Counted from the stretch's first letter, positions 26,950 through 55,300 are shown. The stretch: DNA of 64,000 nucleotides from Pterobdella sp. o SKG-2022 (GCA_964035795.1 OZ038326.1:3689259-3753258); one strand, 5' to 3'. Notes: generated from the sequence alone by a model not told the origin. Program-made: numbers and translations.

Positions 26950-28441
26950 ATGTTCAAAAACGTTATTTCAAAAAGCTTAAGAACATGTTTTCTTTTGAGT
27001 TCTTCAATTTCAAAAAATTCTAGAAATTTTTCTCGTCTGACGAAAAATCTTTCTGTAACTAATTGCATCACTAAAAGCCCAAACTTTTCCGCTGTTTCTT
27101 ATCAAGTCAGATTTGCTCAAACAGAAGGTAATTTTTTTCAAAAGATCAAATTTTTCAATCTTTTTTCAAAATTAAATGAAAACTAAACAATAAAAGTGGA
27201 AAAGAAGTTAGAAGAATATTTGAAAGATGAGATAGCATTGGAAGAAGGAGAAAAAAAGAAATTTGGGAAAAAGGTTAGATTCAAATGCATTTATTTTTAT
27301 CAAACTCAAATAATTGAAAATAATTACTCAGTAAATTTAGTTCATAATACCTCATCTTTAGAACAAAACCCCAATATTTGAAATAATACAGGTTGGTTCT
27401 TTTGATGTGACTAAAACTGAAGGACCCAATGTAGTGCTGAGTCGCAGTGTGGACGGACAAGAGTATGCAACTTTCTGTTACAACATTGAGCTTAATATAA
27501 AACATACATAAAATTTCTTCTTACTATATATTATATAATAGTTTACATCACTATAACACATTTATGAGCATCACCACAAAGACATAACATCCAAGAGTTT
27601 ATAGACAGTCACCATTATTAATGCTTTATCCACAGGGTGCGTGTGAAATTCTCTGTGAACAACAGTGTGGCAGATATGCATGATGATGAGGAACAGCAAG
27701 AAGAACATCAAGAAAATGAGGAACCTTTCATGGTGTGGGATATATATATATAAATATAAATATTGCTTATGCTGCTTGCAACTATTATTAACTATTAGAG
27801 TTTTCTCTATACTACTTCATTTTAGCTTTTACACTGCAAATGATTTGAAGTTTTTTTTTTCAGTTTTTAGTGGGTTATTTTCAATTATTTTACCTATTTT
27901 TATTGCTTTTTTTTTATTTTGTTTATCATCCTCACCTAGCCGGTGTCTAGACCTCATTTTGTGGTGGAGATAGACAAGGGGAAGGGTGATGTGCTGGCCA
28001 TCCAATGCACACCAGGCTTTGAAGCAAGCAATAGTGATTCGGAGGGCTTTGAGATCCAGGAGGTTGCACTACTGAAGCAGAAGCAGGAGTGGACTGATGA
28101 CACATACTCACTGTCTTCTATCATCATGGATGGGGTTTGTTTGGTGTTTTCTTTGTATAAAAATACCTCCATGTTAGAATAAAATTTCAATAGATATTAT
28201 ATTACATCAACATTTAAGAGGATAACTTCCATGTTACAATAACTTTTCAAAACATAGTTCCTATATTTTTAACATTTTAGTCAATCTTTCCCAGGACATG
28301 TACGACAGACTGATGGAGTTGCTGGAAGAAAAGGGGGTGGATGAAGAGTTTGTGCAAAACTTGGTAGAGTGGTCCACAGCTTATGAGCATCATTCTTACG
28401 TGGATCTTCTCAATAACATCAAAGGATTCGCCTCTGTTTAA
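26950..28441 (+). CDS. C1QBP: C1QBP / p32 (MAM33 family) mitochondrial matrix protein
   Basis: Complete six-exon model: 26950-27127, 27197-27273, 27392-27462, 27636-27732, 27940-28134, 28295-28441. It sums to 765 bases (254 aa) with all phases consistent. p32 forms an acidic trimeric ring in the mitochondrial matrix and supports mitochondrial ribosome function (family knowledge). Residues 1-59 are Ser/Lys/Arg/Asn-rich without acidic residues until the end, a mitochondrial presequence. KKLEEYLKDEIALEE (62-76) matches the first helix. VRVKFSVNNSV (110-120) and HFVVEIDKG (147-155) match core strands, with an acidic loop between them. YDRLMELLEEKGVDEEF to FASV at the C-terminus matches the family's terminal helices. 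Human C1QBP has 282 residues. The start is the ATG at 26950; no upstream in-frame ATG is seen. A CACGTG E-box lies about 50 bases upstream. The intron-1 acceptor (TAAAAG) has a weak polypyrimidine tract. Confidence 0.93.
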
Positions 28442-28690
28442 CTCTTTTTATAGTTATCACTTTGTGAGCACTTGGACTTAGCTGTTGGGTTTGATTGATG
28501 CGGTTGATATGATATTTAACTCATTACTATGAATTGGTATCGCCGTTTTGTGTTATTCGTTTTATTAATGGAAAAAGTATTTTCAACGAAAGAGGGCGTC
28601 AAATGTGTGTCATTTTGGTTCATGAATTGGCTGAGACGTCTTGCAATCTAGACGGTTTTTTTATTTCATTTGATAAATCGATTTATACTA

Positions 28691-28696
28691 AATAAA
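28691..28696 (+). terminator. candidate poly(A) signal of C1QBP
   Basis: AATAAA on the plus strand 250 bases after the C1QBP stop. In such AT-rich DNA a chance match is possible. Confidence 0.4.
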
Positions 28697-28906
28697 ATTC
28701 TTTTTATATCCTATAAACTACAATTTATTGGAAAATCTCAATTTGCAAATACTTTCCCTCATGGGGAAGTGCTGCAATTTATGTGCGAGGTTGTGTGCGG
28801 AGCCCTTCCATCATCACTAACCCAAATTTGTGCAAAAAGCTCTATGTTTGATGCATTTATTTTAAGGTGACTAAAGTCATTACCCAAAAAAATTTCTATA
28901 TAATAG

Positions 28907-28912
28907 TTTATT
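28907..28912 (-). terminator. candidate poly(A) signal of the SUMF2-like gene
   Basis: AATAAA on the minus strand 62 bases past the stop at 28974; a second match sits at 28856-28861. Either would end the transcript before it meets the C1QBP signal. Confidence 0.4.
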
Positions 28913-28973
28913 TCCATGAAAACCATTTAATGCAAAATTTTAACGATATTTTAAAAAGTTGTACAATGCGCGT

Positions 28974-44172
<15,199 letters not shown>

Positions 44173-44468
44173 CAAATTTTTTCAAAAAGTCAATCTAAAT
44201 AACTAAATATTCTATGCACCTACATCAATCTAGTCATTAAAACTCTCGCAGTTATAACACCATAAATACAAGCTACGTTAACATCGATACAACGTATTAG
44301 TAACATCGGTGTAAGATTCACACTCGGTTGCATGTGAAAGCATTACTACAAGTATGAATTATAAGAGATAGATTGCAACAAAAGTGAAAAATATATTTTT
44401 ATTGATAGTAGTATATATAACTTTCAGTATAATTAATAAATTTGAAATAATATACCCCTAATGAGTAT

Positions 44469-44567
44469 AACATAATATACCACGATAAATTTAACATAAT
44501 ATACCACTAGTTAAATCAACATAAAATACAACTGATATATTCAACTTATATTATAACTAATACATTC
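44469..44567 (+). repeat. 25-bp AT-rich minisatellite, about 4 copies
   Basis: Units beginning AACATAATATACCAC start at 44469, 44493, 44518 and 44543 (24, 25, 25, 25 bases), diverging toward the right. The array lies about 300 bases upstream of the SUMF2-like start codon. Confidence 0.75.
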
Positions 44568-44787
44568 AACTCAACACAGAATTCAAAACGAAATACAACT
44601 AACAATTTCAACACACATTAACAAAACGATAAAATTCGTGTAAAATATTGAAATGAAGGGCAAATCTGAAACAGAATCTTTTTAATTACTGTTCCCACAA
44701 AACCCCTATGGAAAGACCAATGAAGTTTGAAGTTTTTATTGGATCAATGTAAAAGTTATAAGTAGTTTATATATTTATAACTTTAGT

Positions 44788-44964
44788 TAATGTAATGCGG
44801 TATTTATAAAGCGCTTTTCCTTATAGATCAAAACACTTGGTACAAATTTAATGTAGCGAAAACACATTGTGGAACAGGTGCTAATTGTCGCTCCACGCGG
44901 GATCGAACCCGGTGACATTTAGATAATTTGTCTAATGCTCATCCATTGAGCTATAGGAGCCGAC
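44788..44964 (-). mobile_element. tRNA-derived SINE, copy 2
   Basis: On the minus strand: GTCGGCTCCTATAGCTCAAT, B box GGGTTCGATCCC, body GACAATTAGCACCTGTTCC, tail GCGCTTTATAAATACCGCAT. It differs from the copy at 56671 at only a scattering of positions by eye, so both are relatively young. Confidence 0.88.
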
Positions 44965-46460
44965 ATACATTTACATGTATATTTTTAACTTCTTTGTTTC
45001 CCACATTTTGTTGTAGTAATATTGATAAAAAGTTCCAAAATTATTGAATTTTTTTTATTCTGTTTTAAAAACCTACCTAATGGAAATTTTTGAATATGAA
45101 TGCATAATTTTTTATAAAGATACTATTCTACAACTTACACAAGAAAAATATAAAATGCATATTAAACAGCATAACCTTTAAAATTCATATATATTTAAAA
45201 AATAGATAAAATCATAGAAAATAAATGATAATTACCAAAAATACCTATGTAATATTCCCACAAAAGTTATATAACATGGTAATACTAAGAAACCCAGATA
45301 ATACATCGACACAACAACTATGTATATAATACAGGAAACAATTATATACAATAAATCCATACAAAATTTTCGAAACATTATTCCCATAAAAGCAGATAAC
45401 GATCGGCCACACACACACACAACACACCTCACAACGTAACATATGCTGACACGTGGTAGTTGCGTATGTAACCGAATATTATTATTTCGATTATTGTTAT
45501 TATTTTTGTTGTTAATTCTCATTGTTATTATTTTTTGAATTAGTGATTTTGAAATCATCATTATTTTTTGTTTTATTATTGGAAATAATCATTTTTTTAT
45601 CGGATTCTTATTATTATTTTTATTTTATTGTTGATATCATTTTTATTATTCATTATTATTATTATTATTGTTTTTTTTATTCTTATTTTTCATAACTACA
45701 CACGCTACAAGCTAGAAAAGTGGAAAGAATCATATACTGCTTGGACTACATTTAATGGTACTTGTCCTCCAATATCATCACCATCCTCATCACTCCACGT
45801 TGTAAATATATCAAACTGGTTTCATGGAAATTGAAAAGCTCCGGGGCTTAATAAACTTTGGAAAACATTGTGTCTCAGCGTTTTAATTTTTAGACTGTTT
45901 TTACAGTTGAATTTTTATGTTTTTCGTGGTGTTTTGGAGCTTGGAAATCTGCCTCAGCTAATAATCTCATGAAGAAAAATATAATTAAATTCATTAAAAA
46001 CCGCATGGATTAAAATTTGAAAAATTTTTTTTGATTAATATAATTTTAAAATCAGCTTTTTGTCGTGAAAAAAATTTGAATTCCAAAAATTACTTTTTTG
46101 CGTGTAAAAGTTAATTTAAATTTAACTTTTGTCAAAAAATTTTAATTTATATTATAAAACAGATTAATTATTTTTATTCAATACTATTCATATTCTAGTT
46201 TTTTATTTTCCTAATAAATTTTTACGTAATTCTGAAGACTTACAAGCTCAAATTCAAACAAAACCAATAAAAATAAAGGAACCAAACATGAAAAAATTTT
46301 AATTAAAAGTTTGAAAAACAAAATAAAATTCTCAAAGAAGCTCCATTGGGTTGAATTAAAGATTCATTCGTCAACCGATGTTTTGAACTCAAAATTTAAT
46401 TTTCCGCTACTTTTTCTATGGTTTTTGCCTTCATAATTGAGAATCCAATTTAAATTAAAC

Positions 46461-46503
46461 AAGTAACACAAAGCTTTTCATATGTTTAATTTACATTATC
46501 GAA
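46461..46503 (-). repeat. dispersed hairpin repeat, copy d
   Basis: On the minus strand: GATAATGTAAATTAAACATA, TGAAAAGCTTTGTGTTACTT. The stem is weaker than in other copies. Confidence 0.5.
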
Positions 46504-47082
46504 TAAAGTTTACAGGTTATTCTACTTCATCTTTGGATATAACCAATGATGTGACAGGCATTGCATCAATTCATTTCTCCAACGTTCACACTACAAAGAC
46601 ATTTGAAATTTTCAATCAAGTTTTACTTCTTCTAGCTGCTAAATGTTTCTTATTCAAAGTTACTTATTTTTCTTCCTTGTTGAAGTGTACAACCGATTTA
46701 TTAAGCCTTTGAGAAAACATTTTTTGACTTGTTCAGCAAACGGAATGTAAGAAAAATATCTCGTGCTTTATTATATTGTTGTTTCTAGTGTTTTTTATTA
46801 TTAACAAAATAATTCAAAAAAATTTTTCAAAAATGATTGCATATTTCTGAAAATTTTCGGAAACCATGTACAGAAACTTTTGTTTGAACGAGGCATTTCA
46901 TTACAATCAAACTAAAAATTCAAGTCAAAAAAAATTTTTTTAAATATGTGAGAAAAAAACTTATTCAGCTTTTTTGTAAAAAATTTGCCAATTATGAATA
47001 AAAAATTGATGACGGCTATGAAGTTTTGATTGCTGGAACATGACTATTACAACTGCCTACAAAGCTTAGAATAAAATTGTTC

Positions 47083-47145
47083 TCTTGATAATGTAAGCTA
47101 GTCTCACGAAAGCTCCGTGCTTTTTTTGAATAATTTCTTTGTGAT
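47083..47145 (+). repeat. dispersed hairpin repeat, copy c
   Basis: CTTGATAATGTAAGCTAGTC, TCACGAAAGCTCCGTGC, T-rich spacer, AATAATTTCTTTGTGATTG. Order and spacing match the copy at 3421. Confidence 0.65.
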
Positions 47146-47441
47146 TGTTAACCTTACAACTTAAAATAAAGAATTCTTTAATTTGAATTTTATTATATAT
47201 TAAAGAAATGTTGAAACAAAACAGATTATTATCATTTAAAAATTGTTGCAACAAAATATGTAGATTTGAAGTTTAGGAGGAATAATCTATGAGTTGCTGT
47301 TAATGGAGACTTCAACATTAAAAATGAGTTGATTTTTTGATAAACAATCACTCAAAACTCGATGAGTTTTCGTGAATAAAAAATATTTTAATTGTGAGGC
47401 CATTTAAATGCACTTAATCAAACCTAAGAGCTCATATGAGG

Positions 47442-47475
47442 ATGAAGCTTTCATAAGCACAGCTCACGTGATCAA
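47442..47475 (-). repeat. dispersed hairpin repeat, copy g
   Basis: On the minus strand: GATCACGTGAGCTGTGCTTA, TGAAAGCTTCATC. The GAAAGCTTC side is conserved; the stem has changed sequence while staying paired (TGAGC with GCTTA, allowing G-U). Confidence 0.45.
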
Positions 47476-48565
47476 GTACTAAATGAATTATTTAGTTGTG
47501 AACTTCAAAAGTTAATTAACCAAAATATACAAAATACTATGAATGGAGTGAAATTAAAAATCTAAAAACAAAAATTTTTTTAAAAGCTGGAAGGAAGTGA
47601 ATTCTCTCACAAAGAGTTGGACATAAAAGATCTAAGATCGAAACTGCTGTATCTCACCATATTGTATGTGTCATATGTGTAACAGCCAAGTTCTCAATAG
47701 TTACTTTTTTTTGTTTTTGGTTTTATTTTTCAAGTTTTCCAAAAGATTTTGTTTCCTTTAACGAGTTTTTTAGTTTTAGTTTTTCGGTTTCTGCATTTTT
47801 CTCGATAGTCTTTTGTTGATTTTTTGTTATTGCTGTCAATTTAGCAGTTTTTATATTCAAAATTAATGCTTTAAGAAATTATATCTTCATTTAATTATTA
47901 GCTGATGAATGACTTTGAAGAATGAAATATCTATTTTGGAATTTCTCATTTTACTCACACATAATAATTTTATAATCTTCATAGATTATTTTTATTCAGG
48001 TTTTTGTGTTCTCTTAAATTTCAAGACAAAGGTTAGGAGAACTGACTTGAATTAAAGTTGATTTTAAAACAATCCCATTATGTTTAAAATGAGTTTGCAT
48101 GTGTTTTTTAGTTAAACTTTAGCAATATTTTTAAATTTATTTTTTCAAAACAAAACTAATAAAGTTTTATTTTTTCACAAAAAATATGTACTTAAAATAT
48201 GAACACTTTTTGAAATTTTATTAAATTCAGCATAAAGACATTGGACTGAGATTTCAATTTACAAAAAGATTTATAAAATATAGAAGCTTGAAAAACAACT
48301 AAATTCTCACGTTTTGAAATTTATTTTTTTTGCTTCAAATTGGTGTATTTATTTTTAATGTATGTGAATTTTTCAGAAAGGTTTATTTATAGAAATAAGC
48401 CTGATTTTTCAATGTTATACTATTATTTATTTGATTGCCAACAATTTAAGCTTTTTTTCATCGATGAAAGTGTTTGAAAATTTTTACACATTTAATTTAT
48501 TTTTCAAATAAAATTAAAAGCATCATAGTTTCTAGAAAAATTTTGCTTGTAAACTTACTTCCACA

Positions 48566-48829
48566 ATGGCATTTTCGCAAATTATTCAAAAAAACAAAAA
48601 ATTAAAATTAGTTTTTCATTCATTTTATAAATCTACTAAAATCTTTAACCCAATTAAGCCGTATCATTATAAGAGTTTGATACGCTCAAAACATCACGAA
48701 AACTTGGAAAAAAACACTGGACATGTCTTATTTCATCTGAGAAGCAGGTGGTTAATCATGCCCTTTCCCATCGTTGAGTACTCTTTCCTCCCACCACTAA
48801 GCATTGTTCATCGTTGCTCTCTATTTTAA
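48566..48829 (+). CDS. possible mitochondrial protein ORF, weak SDHD-like C-terminus
   Basis: An 87-codon frame opening with ATG in a good context (CCACAATGG). The first 40 residues are rich in Lys, Ser, Phe and His and contain no acidic residue, the profile of a mitochondrial presequence. Residues near the end (PFPIVEYSFLPPLSIVH) resemble the P-x-P-x-VDYSLAxALxLH region of SDHD, the small membrane anchor of succinate dehydrogenase, and an upstream H-x-x-x-E-K fits the H-W-x-x-E-R motif at about the right distance. However, the hydrophobic first membrane helix is poor and the frame stops where SHWG and the DY motif should follow. A strong donor (CAA|GTAAGT) lies about 30 bases past the stop in another frame. 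It could be a first exon, a frameshifted copy, a pseudogene or chance. Confidence 0.3.
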   Translation: MAFSQIIQKNKKLKLVFHSFYKSTKIFNPIKPYHYKSLIRSKHHENLEKNTGHVLFHLRSRWLIMPFPIVEYSFLPPLSIVHRCSLF

Positions 48830-50731
48830 ATACCAAATGAAGTTTCGACATGTTGATGTCAAGTAAGTGGAGCCTCTTTTTCATCATGTTGACTGAGTGA
48901 ATTAACTTCTTATCATAGTGATGTTGAATATATAAGTCCCAGTTTTCATTATGAGTTTTGTTAATGTAGTATTACTGACTCCACTCATCGTTGAGTTCAC
49001 AGGGTTTGATATGATTGCTGGCCACAAATTCTTAGAGCGTATCAGTGATTTATCTTAATTGCTTCTGTGGGCCATTGAATTATGAAATAGAAAAAAACAA
49101 TTTTTTATAAAAAACGCTTTTAAACTTATCAAGCTTCTTTATGCTCGAAGCATGAAAAATTACTATGGAATAAATAGATTCATTTAAAACGATATGAAGC
49201 GATATAGCTGATCTTAGTGTCTTAAGATAAAAAACCACTTATAAAAACGTATTACTCTGCGTGCTAAATAAAAGCATTTTTGCCCTAAAACCTTGGTTTT
49301 ATGCCGCTTAAAAAAAAATAGAAAAATCTCCCACATGGGTTTAAAGTGAGAAGTTCGTTTTAATTGGGTTCTACATTTTTTTTATTTCAATCTACGAAGC
49401 CGACCATTCAGATGTAATGGAAAACATAAAAAATGTTTAGAAAACGGAAAACAAAAATAAACATAAGCTAAAAAAATTCAATCTATAAATAAAAAAAACT
49501 GTAAATATCGGAGTAAAAATAAACAGAAAAACATTCAAAAAAAGATAAAAAGTAAAAAGCAAACATAAACTAAAAAAATCAATTAATTTAAAAATCGTGT
49601 AGGAAACGAGGTCGCTAGCACAAGCCCAGCGATCAATCTGCCGAATAAAATTCCTCTATCTTGAGATCATCAACTACATCATTATTTTTATCACAACTCC
49701 TCATAAATTCAACCAGTTTTTTTAACTTTTCCTGTTTTTTTGTTTTTTATTTTAAATTGTTGTTTTTTTTTAATTTTTCAAGTTTTAACTTGGATTTTTA
49801 TAACTTTTTTCAAACTTTTTTTATACTGTCTTTTATTATTTTTCAAATAAATCTTCATTATTCAACTCAAAAACATCGAATTTTTTTTCAATTCAAAACT
49901 TAAAACTTATATTTAAAATAAACTTCTAAATTAGCTTTACAATTTAAAAGAAACATATGTTTGCAATGGATTTCAATTTAAAACACATTGTTCAACAAAC
50001 TGCTTTACTATTTCATCGATTTTTGATAACCACACAACAAAATTTGTCAATTTTTATTTACAAACCGAACAACAATTAATTTTGAGAAGAACTTTAACGT
50101 TATAGATCACAATTTTTATGGGTATGGCCTCTAAAATTAAACAACATTACAGAACAGAGCACCGAATATTCTTCAACAGAAACATTTTGGTAATAGCGTA
50201 TTTTGAATGGGCTAGAAACACTCTTAACACGATTCACATCATACGATTTTGAATGTTTTATTGCTACATCACCGAGATATAACTAAAGGAATATAATATA
50301 ATAATAATTTAATATAATATTATATAATATATTACAAAAAAAACATAATATAATACAATATAGTATAATGGAATAGAATAAGATTAAGGATTAAATCAAA
50401 TCATTTTTTAATATTATTCTCAGTATTAAATATTATCAGTACTATTATTATCAATACTGTTATTACTGTCATATATAATTATTGGTATATAAAAATATTA
50501 ATCTGAAACCATCGCCGTGAAAAATAAAAATAGCGTAATGAATATTTTGTTTGTTACAACACTAACTTAATTTTTAATTTTACCATCATCGAAACAGCAG
50601 CCCAGAATTTGAAAAACAATTTAAGTAAAACATCCGGTAGTTATTGAAAATTTTTTATAAATGGACAAAAATTTTACCAGTTCATCAGGCAAGAGTTTTC
50701 ACGCGGGAATGTTATACGTTATCTAGCACAA

Positions 50732-50788
50732 CGGCTTATGAGCTTAACCTCTAAGCTTCTGGAAGCTTCGTGCATCAATAAACTTCCA
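50732..50788 (+). repeat. dispersed hairpin repeat, copy h (diverged)
   Basis: GAGCTTAACCTCTAAGCTTC, TGGAAGCTTCGTGCATCAAT, AAACTT: keeps GAAGCTTCGTG plus the AATAAA-like trailing element. Confidence 0.45.
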
Positions 50789-52360
50789 AACGAGGGTGTC
50801 TGTTATATCATATTGTTTGTAAACTAATACTCTCAATTGTTTTTGGCAACAGTTTTTTTACATCGGTATAACTCCAAATTGTAACACAAAAAGTAGTGAA
50901 ATTAAATTCAATTCCCAAACCACCTAACCCAATCAAGCAAGAATAAATATAGCAAAAAATAATCTTTCTTCTTATTAAAAACCCAGCTAAACTAGCCATG
51001 GGCTGATACAAAATACAACACACCATCTATACTGAAAAACAAAATATACAATTGAATGCATGAAGAATCAATATTATTATTGACCTTACAAACCGTTATG
51101 TTGAAATAAATCATATTGTTCATAAGTTAATAATTTGAACAAAAACGTGAAAAAGAAAGAGAGCTCATTTAAATTAAAAAAATATAATTAATAGTCAGGG
51201 ATAGTTATTGTCTTCAAAGACATAACAACAGTATTAATTTTGATACTTTAAACACATCAGTAATTTTAACTATATAGTAACAGTACATATTGTCAATCAG
51301 TTTTCCATAGAGTTGCAGGTTAGTTTACCAATTTCACAGTGTGTCCATTGATTATTACCACCATTCAACTTAGAACTCTATTGTTTACGCCATTTCATAT
51401 AGAACCACACGTGTACTGGTCGTTACATTTGTGGGAGTCTGGCTTTTTATGGCAGAACAGTAAAGCTTTGGAGGCTTTTTTTCTGAACCTTTTGGTTTAA
51501 TGAATATCTATGGGAATATGATAGAGTTAATGAGTGGATTAGGATAGTTATTTGTGTTATATATAGTTAATTATTTCATTCACTGAAACTATAGAAAGAA
51601 AGAAAATTTATTTTGATGTCTAGTTTTGAATTTTCAAGGAGTATCATGAATTTTTTGAGAAAAAGACATAAAAAAAACTAGTATTGAAATTTTGGTTTTT
51701 GGTTTTATGTGTTGTATTTTTTTTTATTTGAATAGAGGCATACCATAACAGCATTCAATACATCTTGCTTCAATAAATAACTGTTCTCGCATTATTGACT
51801 ATAACTCATACTACAAGATTAGTTCAAAACTCTAGTTGCTAGCTAAAATCCAAACTGACGTTAACTGCTTAATGCTAATCTTTTGGATTAAAAAAACAGT
51901 GGAAGACGCTGCAACTGATTAATTTCGCTTGAAATGTTTAATGTCTTGTTCCGAACAGGTGACTAAGAAAAATCGCGACAATTGCATTTCAGCTTGAGAA
52001 ATTGCTCGTTGCAGTTTTGAAAAAGGCTTATTTTTGTTTATTTTAGGGTTTTATAAAAATTAAAAAAAAAGGGAAAAATTACGGATACTTCAAAAATTAT
52101 AAACAAGAATGAATGTGACAAAAAATTTCAAAATATTTTTGAACCATAATTTGAACTAAGCTGATTATAAATATCAAATGTTTTGAAACTATAATTTATT
52201 AAAATACATCAAAATATTTCAAAACTACTTATTAAACCATAACTGAAGAATTCTCCAAAAAAACTAAACAAAAAAAACCTTATCAAAATAACAGACCACT
52301 AAAAATAACTCCCAAAAAAGATTGAAAACAAAAAACCGGGCACAACACCATATCAGACAC

Positions 52361-55300
52361 CTGGCGTTGATGAGGGTGTAAAGGAGAACGTTGAGACTGA
52401 AGTTGCAGAGCTGTAGGCAGTTTGTCGCTTCGGTCGCCATCTTTAATCGACTGTAGGCTTCCTTCGAGGTCGGCTTGTCTAGTATGTACGTCTGTGTGTG
52501 TTTGTTAGTTTGTTTGTTTGCGTGAATTTGTTTATAGCTGTGAGTTTATATAAGCAAGTGGGGTTTTTTGTGTGCTTTTACGTGTAAGTTTTTGTTTGTT
52601 TGTTTGTATAAAGATTTTTTTTGTTTTGTTTGCGTGCTCATCTTGTTTGTGAACAGATAAGTTTTTTTATATTTCATTTGCGTTTGTTGGGAATGTGGTT
52701 GATTTTATAATATACTAGTTGGACTATTGAAACGGGTGTGTGATGGTGTGTATGGATGGTTGTATATTTTTTTGAAAATATATGGTTTTCAAGCGATAAC
52801 CCTTATTATCAAGCTCTATTGAGCGTTTAAAAATATTAGACTGCAGTCAAATAGTTGTTTAGTATTTTTGTAAGTAGAAGCTCTATGGAAGACTTAAGTC
52901 AAAAAAGTTTGAAAAATTTTGTTGAGAAGACGTTAACATTTAGTCATTTTGCTGAGTTAAATGGTTTTTTAAATATTTTGAAATTTGAATCTTGTTTTAA
53001 AGATGCTTGAAACTATTTTTTAAAAGTAAATCTTTATTTAAATACAATTTAAACTGAAACATATTGGATAATCTGGTATTTAAATATATTTTACAACTGT
53101 TTTTTGTAGTTAATACTAGATTTAGACGAATTTCAGTTGTTTTTCTATGGTATTTTTTGGTAAATATCTTGAAAATAAAATAAAAATAATTATAAATAGC
53201 CTATATTAATTTTGGTTTTTTTTATAATTTTACGTTAAATATAAACTTTTTACTACTTTTAAAAAATATCAGTTTGTAAAAATTATTGAAATTTCAAATT
53301 TTTTTTAGATCATATTATACTCTTTAGATTTATACAATCTTCTAAGGAATTTTCAGCAAAACTCGTTACACAACCAGTATCCCACAAATCTCGGGTTTTC
53401 ATTGACCATGTCATAAAAAGATTTAACTATTTCCCGTCTCGTTTTTATTTATCGTATGCTTTTTCATACTATGTTTATTCACGTTATTTAGTTATAACTC
53501 ATATGAAAAATTCCAAATTCAAAGTATATTTTCCTCGTGCAATGGCTTTGAGGTCATTAACAAAGTACTCGAAACTAGATGTTTTTTTCTCGTGCATCTA
53601 TTCCTTATTAACAAGAGGGACAACTATACACTGATTTTTTTAATTAAAAATCTTTTTTTTAGATAACGTAAGTTTGACTTGAAGACGATATGCTCCAAAA
53701 ATTGCATACCAATAATCAGCTCTTGAAACAACTAACGCTGTAGTTTTAAGCTGGAAATGCCATTAACCTGCGATTTTAAAAATTTAACATCCAAACAAGT
53801 AATTAGCCGGCCACTTATAAAATGTGATTTTGAAAGAAAATTTAGCAAGAATATAACTCAGTATAAATCTTGTATCTTTCTTGGGTTCTCTGTTGTTTTC
53901 TATTATCTAGGGCGTGTTATAACGTAATTTGGGATTTTTTATTTCTCATGATGTGGAGTTTTCTTGTATAAAAATCCACTAAGGTGATTTTGCTTCTCCA
54001 TAATTAATTTTCTTTTTTAAAGTAAGGCACTACTATAAAGTAATTCCGACATTTTAGTTTTTTATCTTTGTTTTCCATGTGAGGTGCACTTAAAAGCCAA
54101 ATTAGTCTCTTGCCATTGTAGTTCAGTGAGTCAATAATGAAATTGAATTGTTAACTGTATAGAAACTGCGACACGGTGATAACTTTTTCTGTTGTCACCA
54201 CTAGAAAAAGCAAAATTTTAGTTTTAAAATTTCATCAAATCATGTGTAACATCGCATGCAGATACTAGTAACTAATGGCAGTTTTCAGCACGATTGCTTC
54301 CGTTGGAAGATTGCAATTTAGAGTTTCTTCATGCGCCTCGTTGAGTCACCTAAATCACGAAAAACTGTCCGCCTATCTAATGACTTCAGGCATTCTTGAG
54401 TCAATTTTCAATCGATTACTATTGAACTCTCAATAGAAAACGTTTTCAAATCATGAAAAGATTAAAACTATTGCATGGCTTAAAAGGTATATGTCAGTTA
54501 TTTTCAATATTTTATCTATTGACTTCCCTTTCTTCACATTTGACATACTTCAATAAGCCTTAAAAAAATTCAATAAGGAAAATTATAAAGCTTATTAGGA
54601 ACTACACAGAGCTTTTAGTGGTTATTATTGGGATGTGGGGATGGTCTTGCTAGAAGCAGCTAGACTGATGGTATTACTGAACACATCGGATGCAGATCAA
54701 AAGAATACAAAATACACTCAACATCATTAGTACTATGTTGGTTTTTACCAGTTTTTATTAGGTCACTTCATCATTATCCAACGGAGTTTAAATCTTAACC
54801 CATGCATTTCAGTGGCCGAGCATCTAATCCTATTAGATGTAACACAAACTTGATAAAGTGTATAAAAGCATCAAATTGATTGATTATTATTCCCGCTTGA
54901 TATTTTTCTTCTCTTTTAATTATTTTCATCACTCTTCTCAAATTTCGTTGGCGTTGGTTATCATCCATCATCTTCCACGAGCATGCAGTTTAATAGAAAC
55001 AATTAATATTTTTCAAGCGTAACCAACGTTCATTAAGTCCCGAAATAAGCAATAATTCACAATTATATTAATAAAATAAAATTGCTATATTTTATTAACT
55101 GACTTTAATTTCTGTTATAAAAATTATTAATAGATAATAATATTGGTGGATTTCCAAAAAGTTTTTGAGTTGGGTTAATCGTTTTTTAAATAATTATTTT
55201 TTGAAGAAATATTTTCTCCCAATTTTCAAAACTTGAGAATGGTTTCTAAGTTGAAACAAGTTAATCCTAGCAAAAACTTACATTAACTTTTAAAATGAAT

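Larger units (their letters stand above)
28442..28973. other. convergent intergenic spacer / 3' UTRs
   Basis: 532 bases separate the stop codons of the plus-strand C1QBP and minus-strand SUMF2-like genes. It should hold both 3' UTRs; candidate AATAAA signals are listed separately. No other gene is seen. Confidence 0.7.
44173..52360. other. region between the SUMF2-like start and GPCR exon 2
   Basis: Holds a 25-bp minisatellite, SINE copy 2, four hairpin-repeat copies and the candidate ORF at 48566. The missing last exon(s) of the minus-strand GPCR should lie here, but I could not place them. A short minus-strand frame near 45710-45810 contains GGQVPLNVVQAVYDSF; it might be an exon, but its phase did not fit a convincing GPCR tail. 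Confidence 0.4.

Noticed and set aside
45700..45815. Minus-strand exon encoding GGQVPLNVVQAVYDSF as the GPCR tail
   Set aside because: Phase-compatible acceptors give an acidic start instead of the basic helix 8 expected after TM7, and part of the frame is GAT-repeat-like.
47083..47145. Active hammerhead ribozyme in the hairpin repeat
   Set aside because: The required CUGAUGA is UUGAUAA here, changing the catalytic G, and no cleavage triplet with closing stems I and III was evident.
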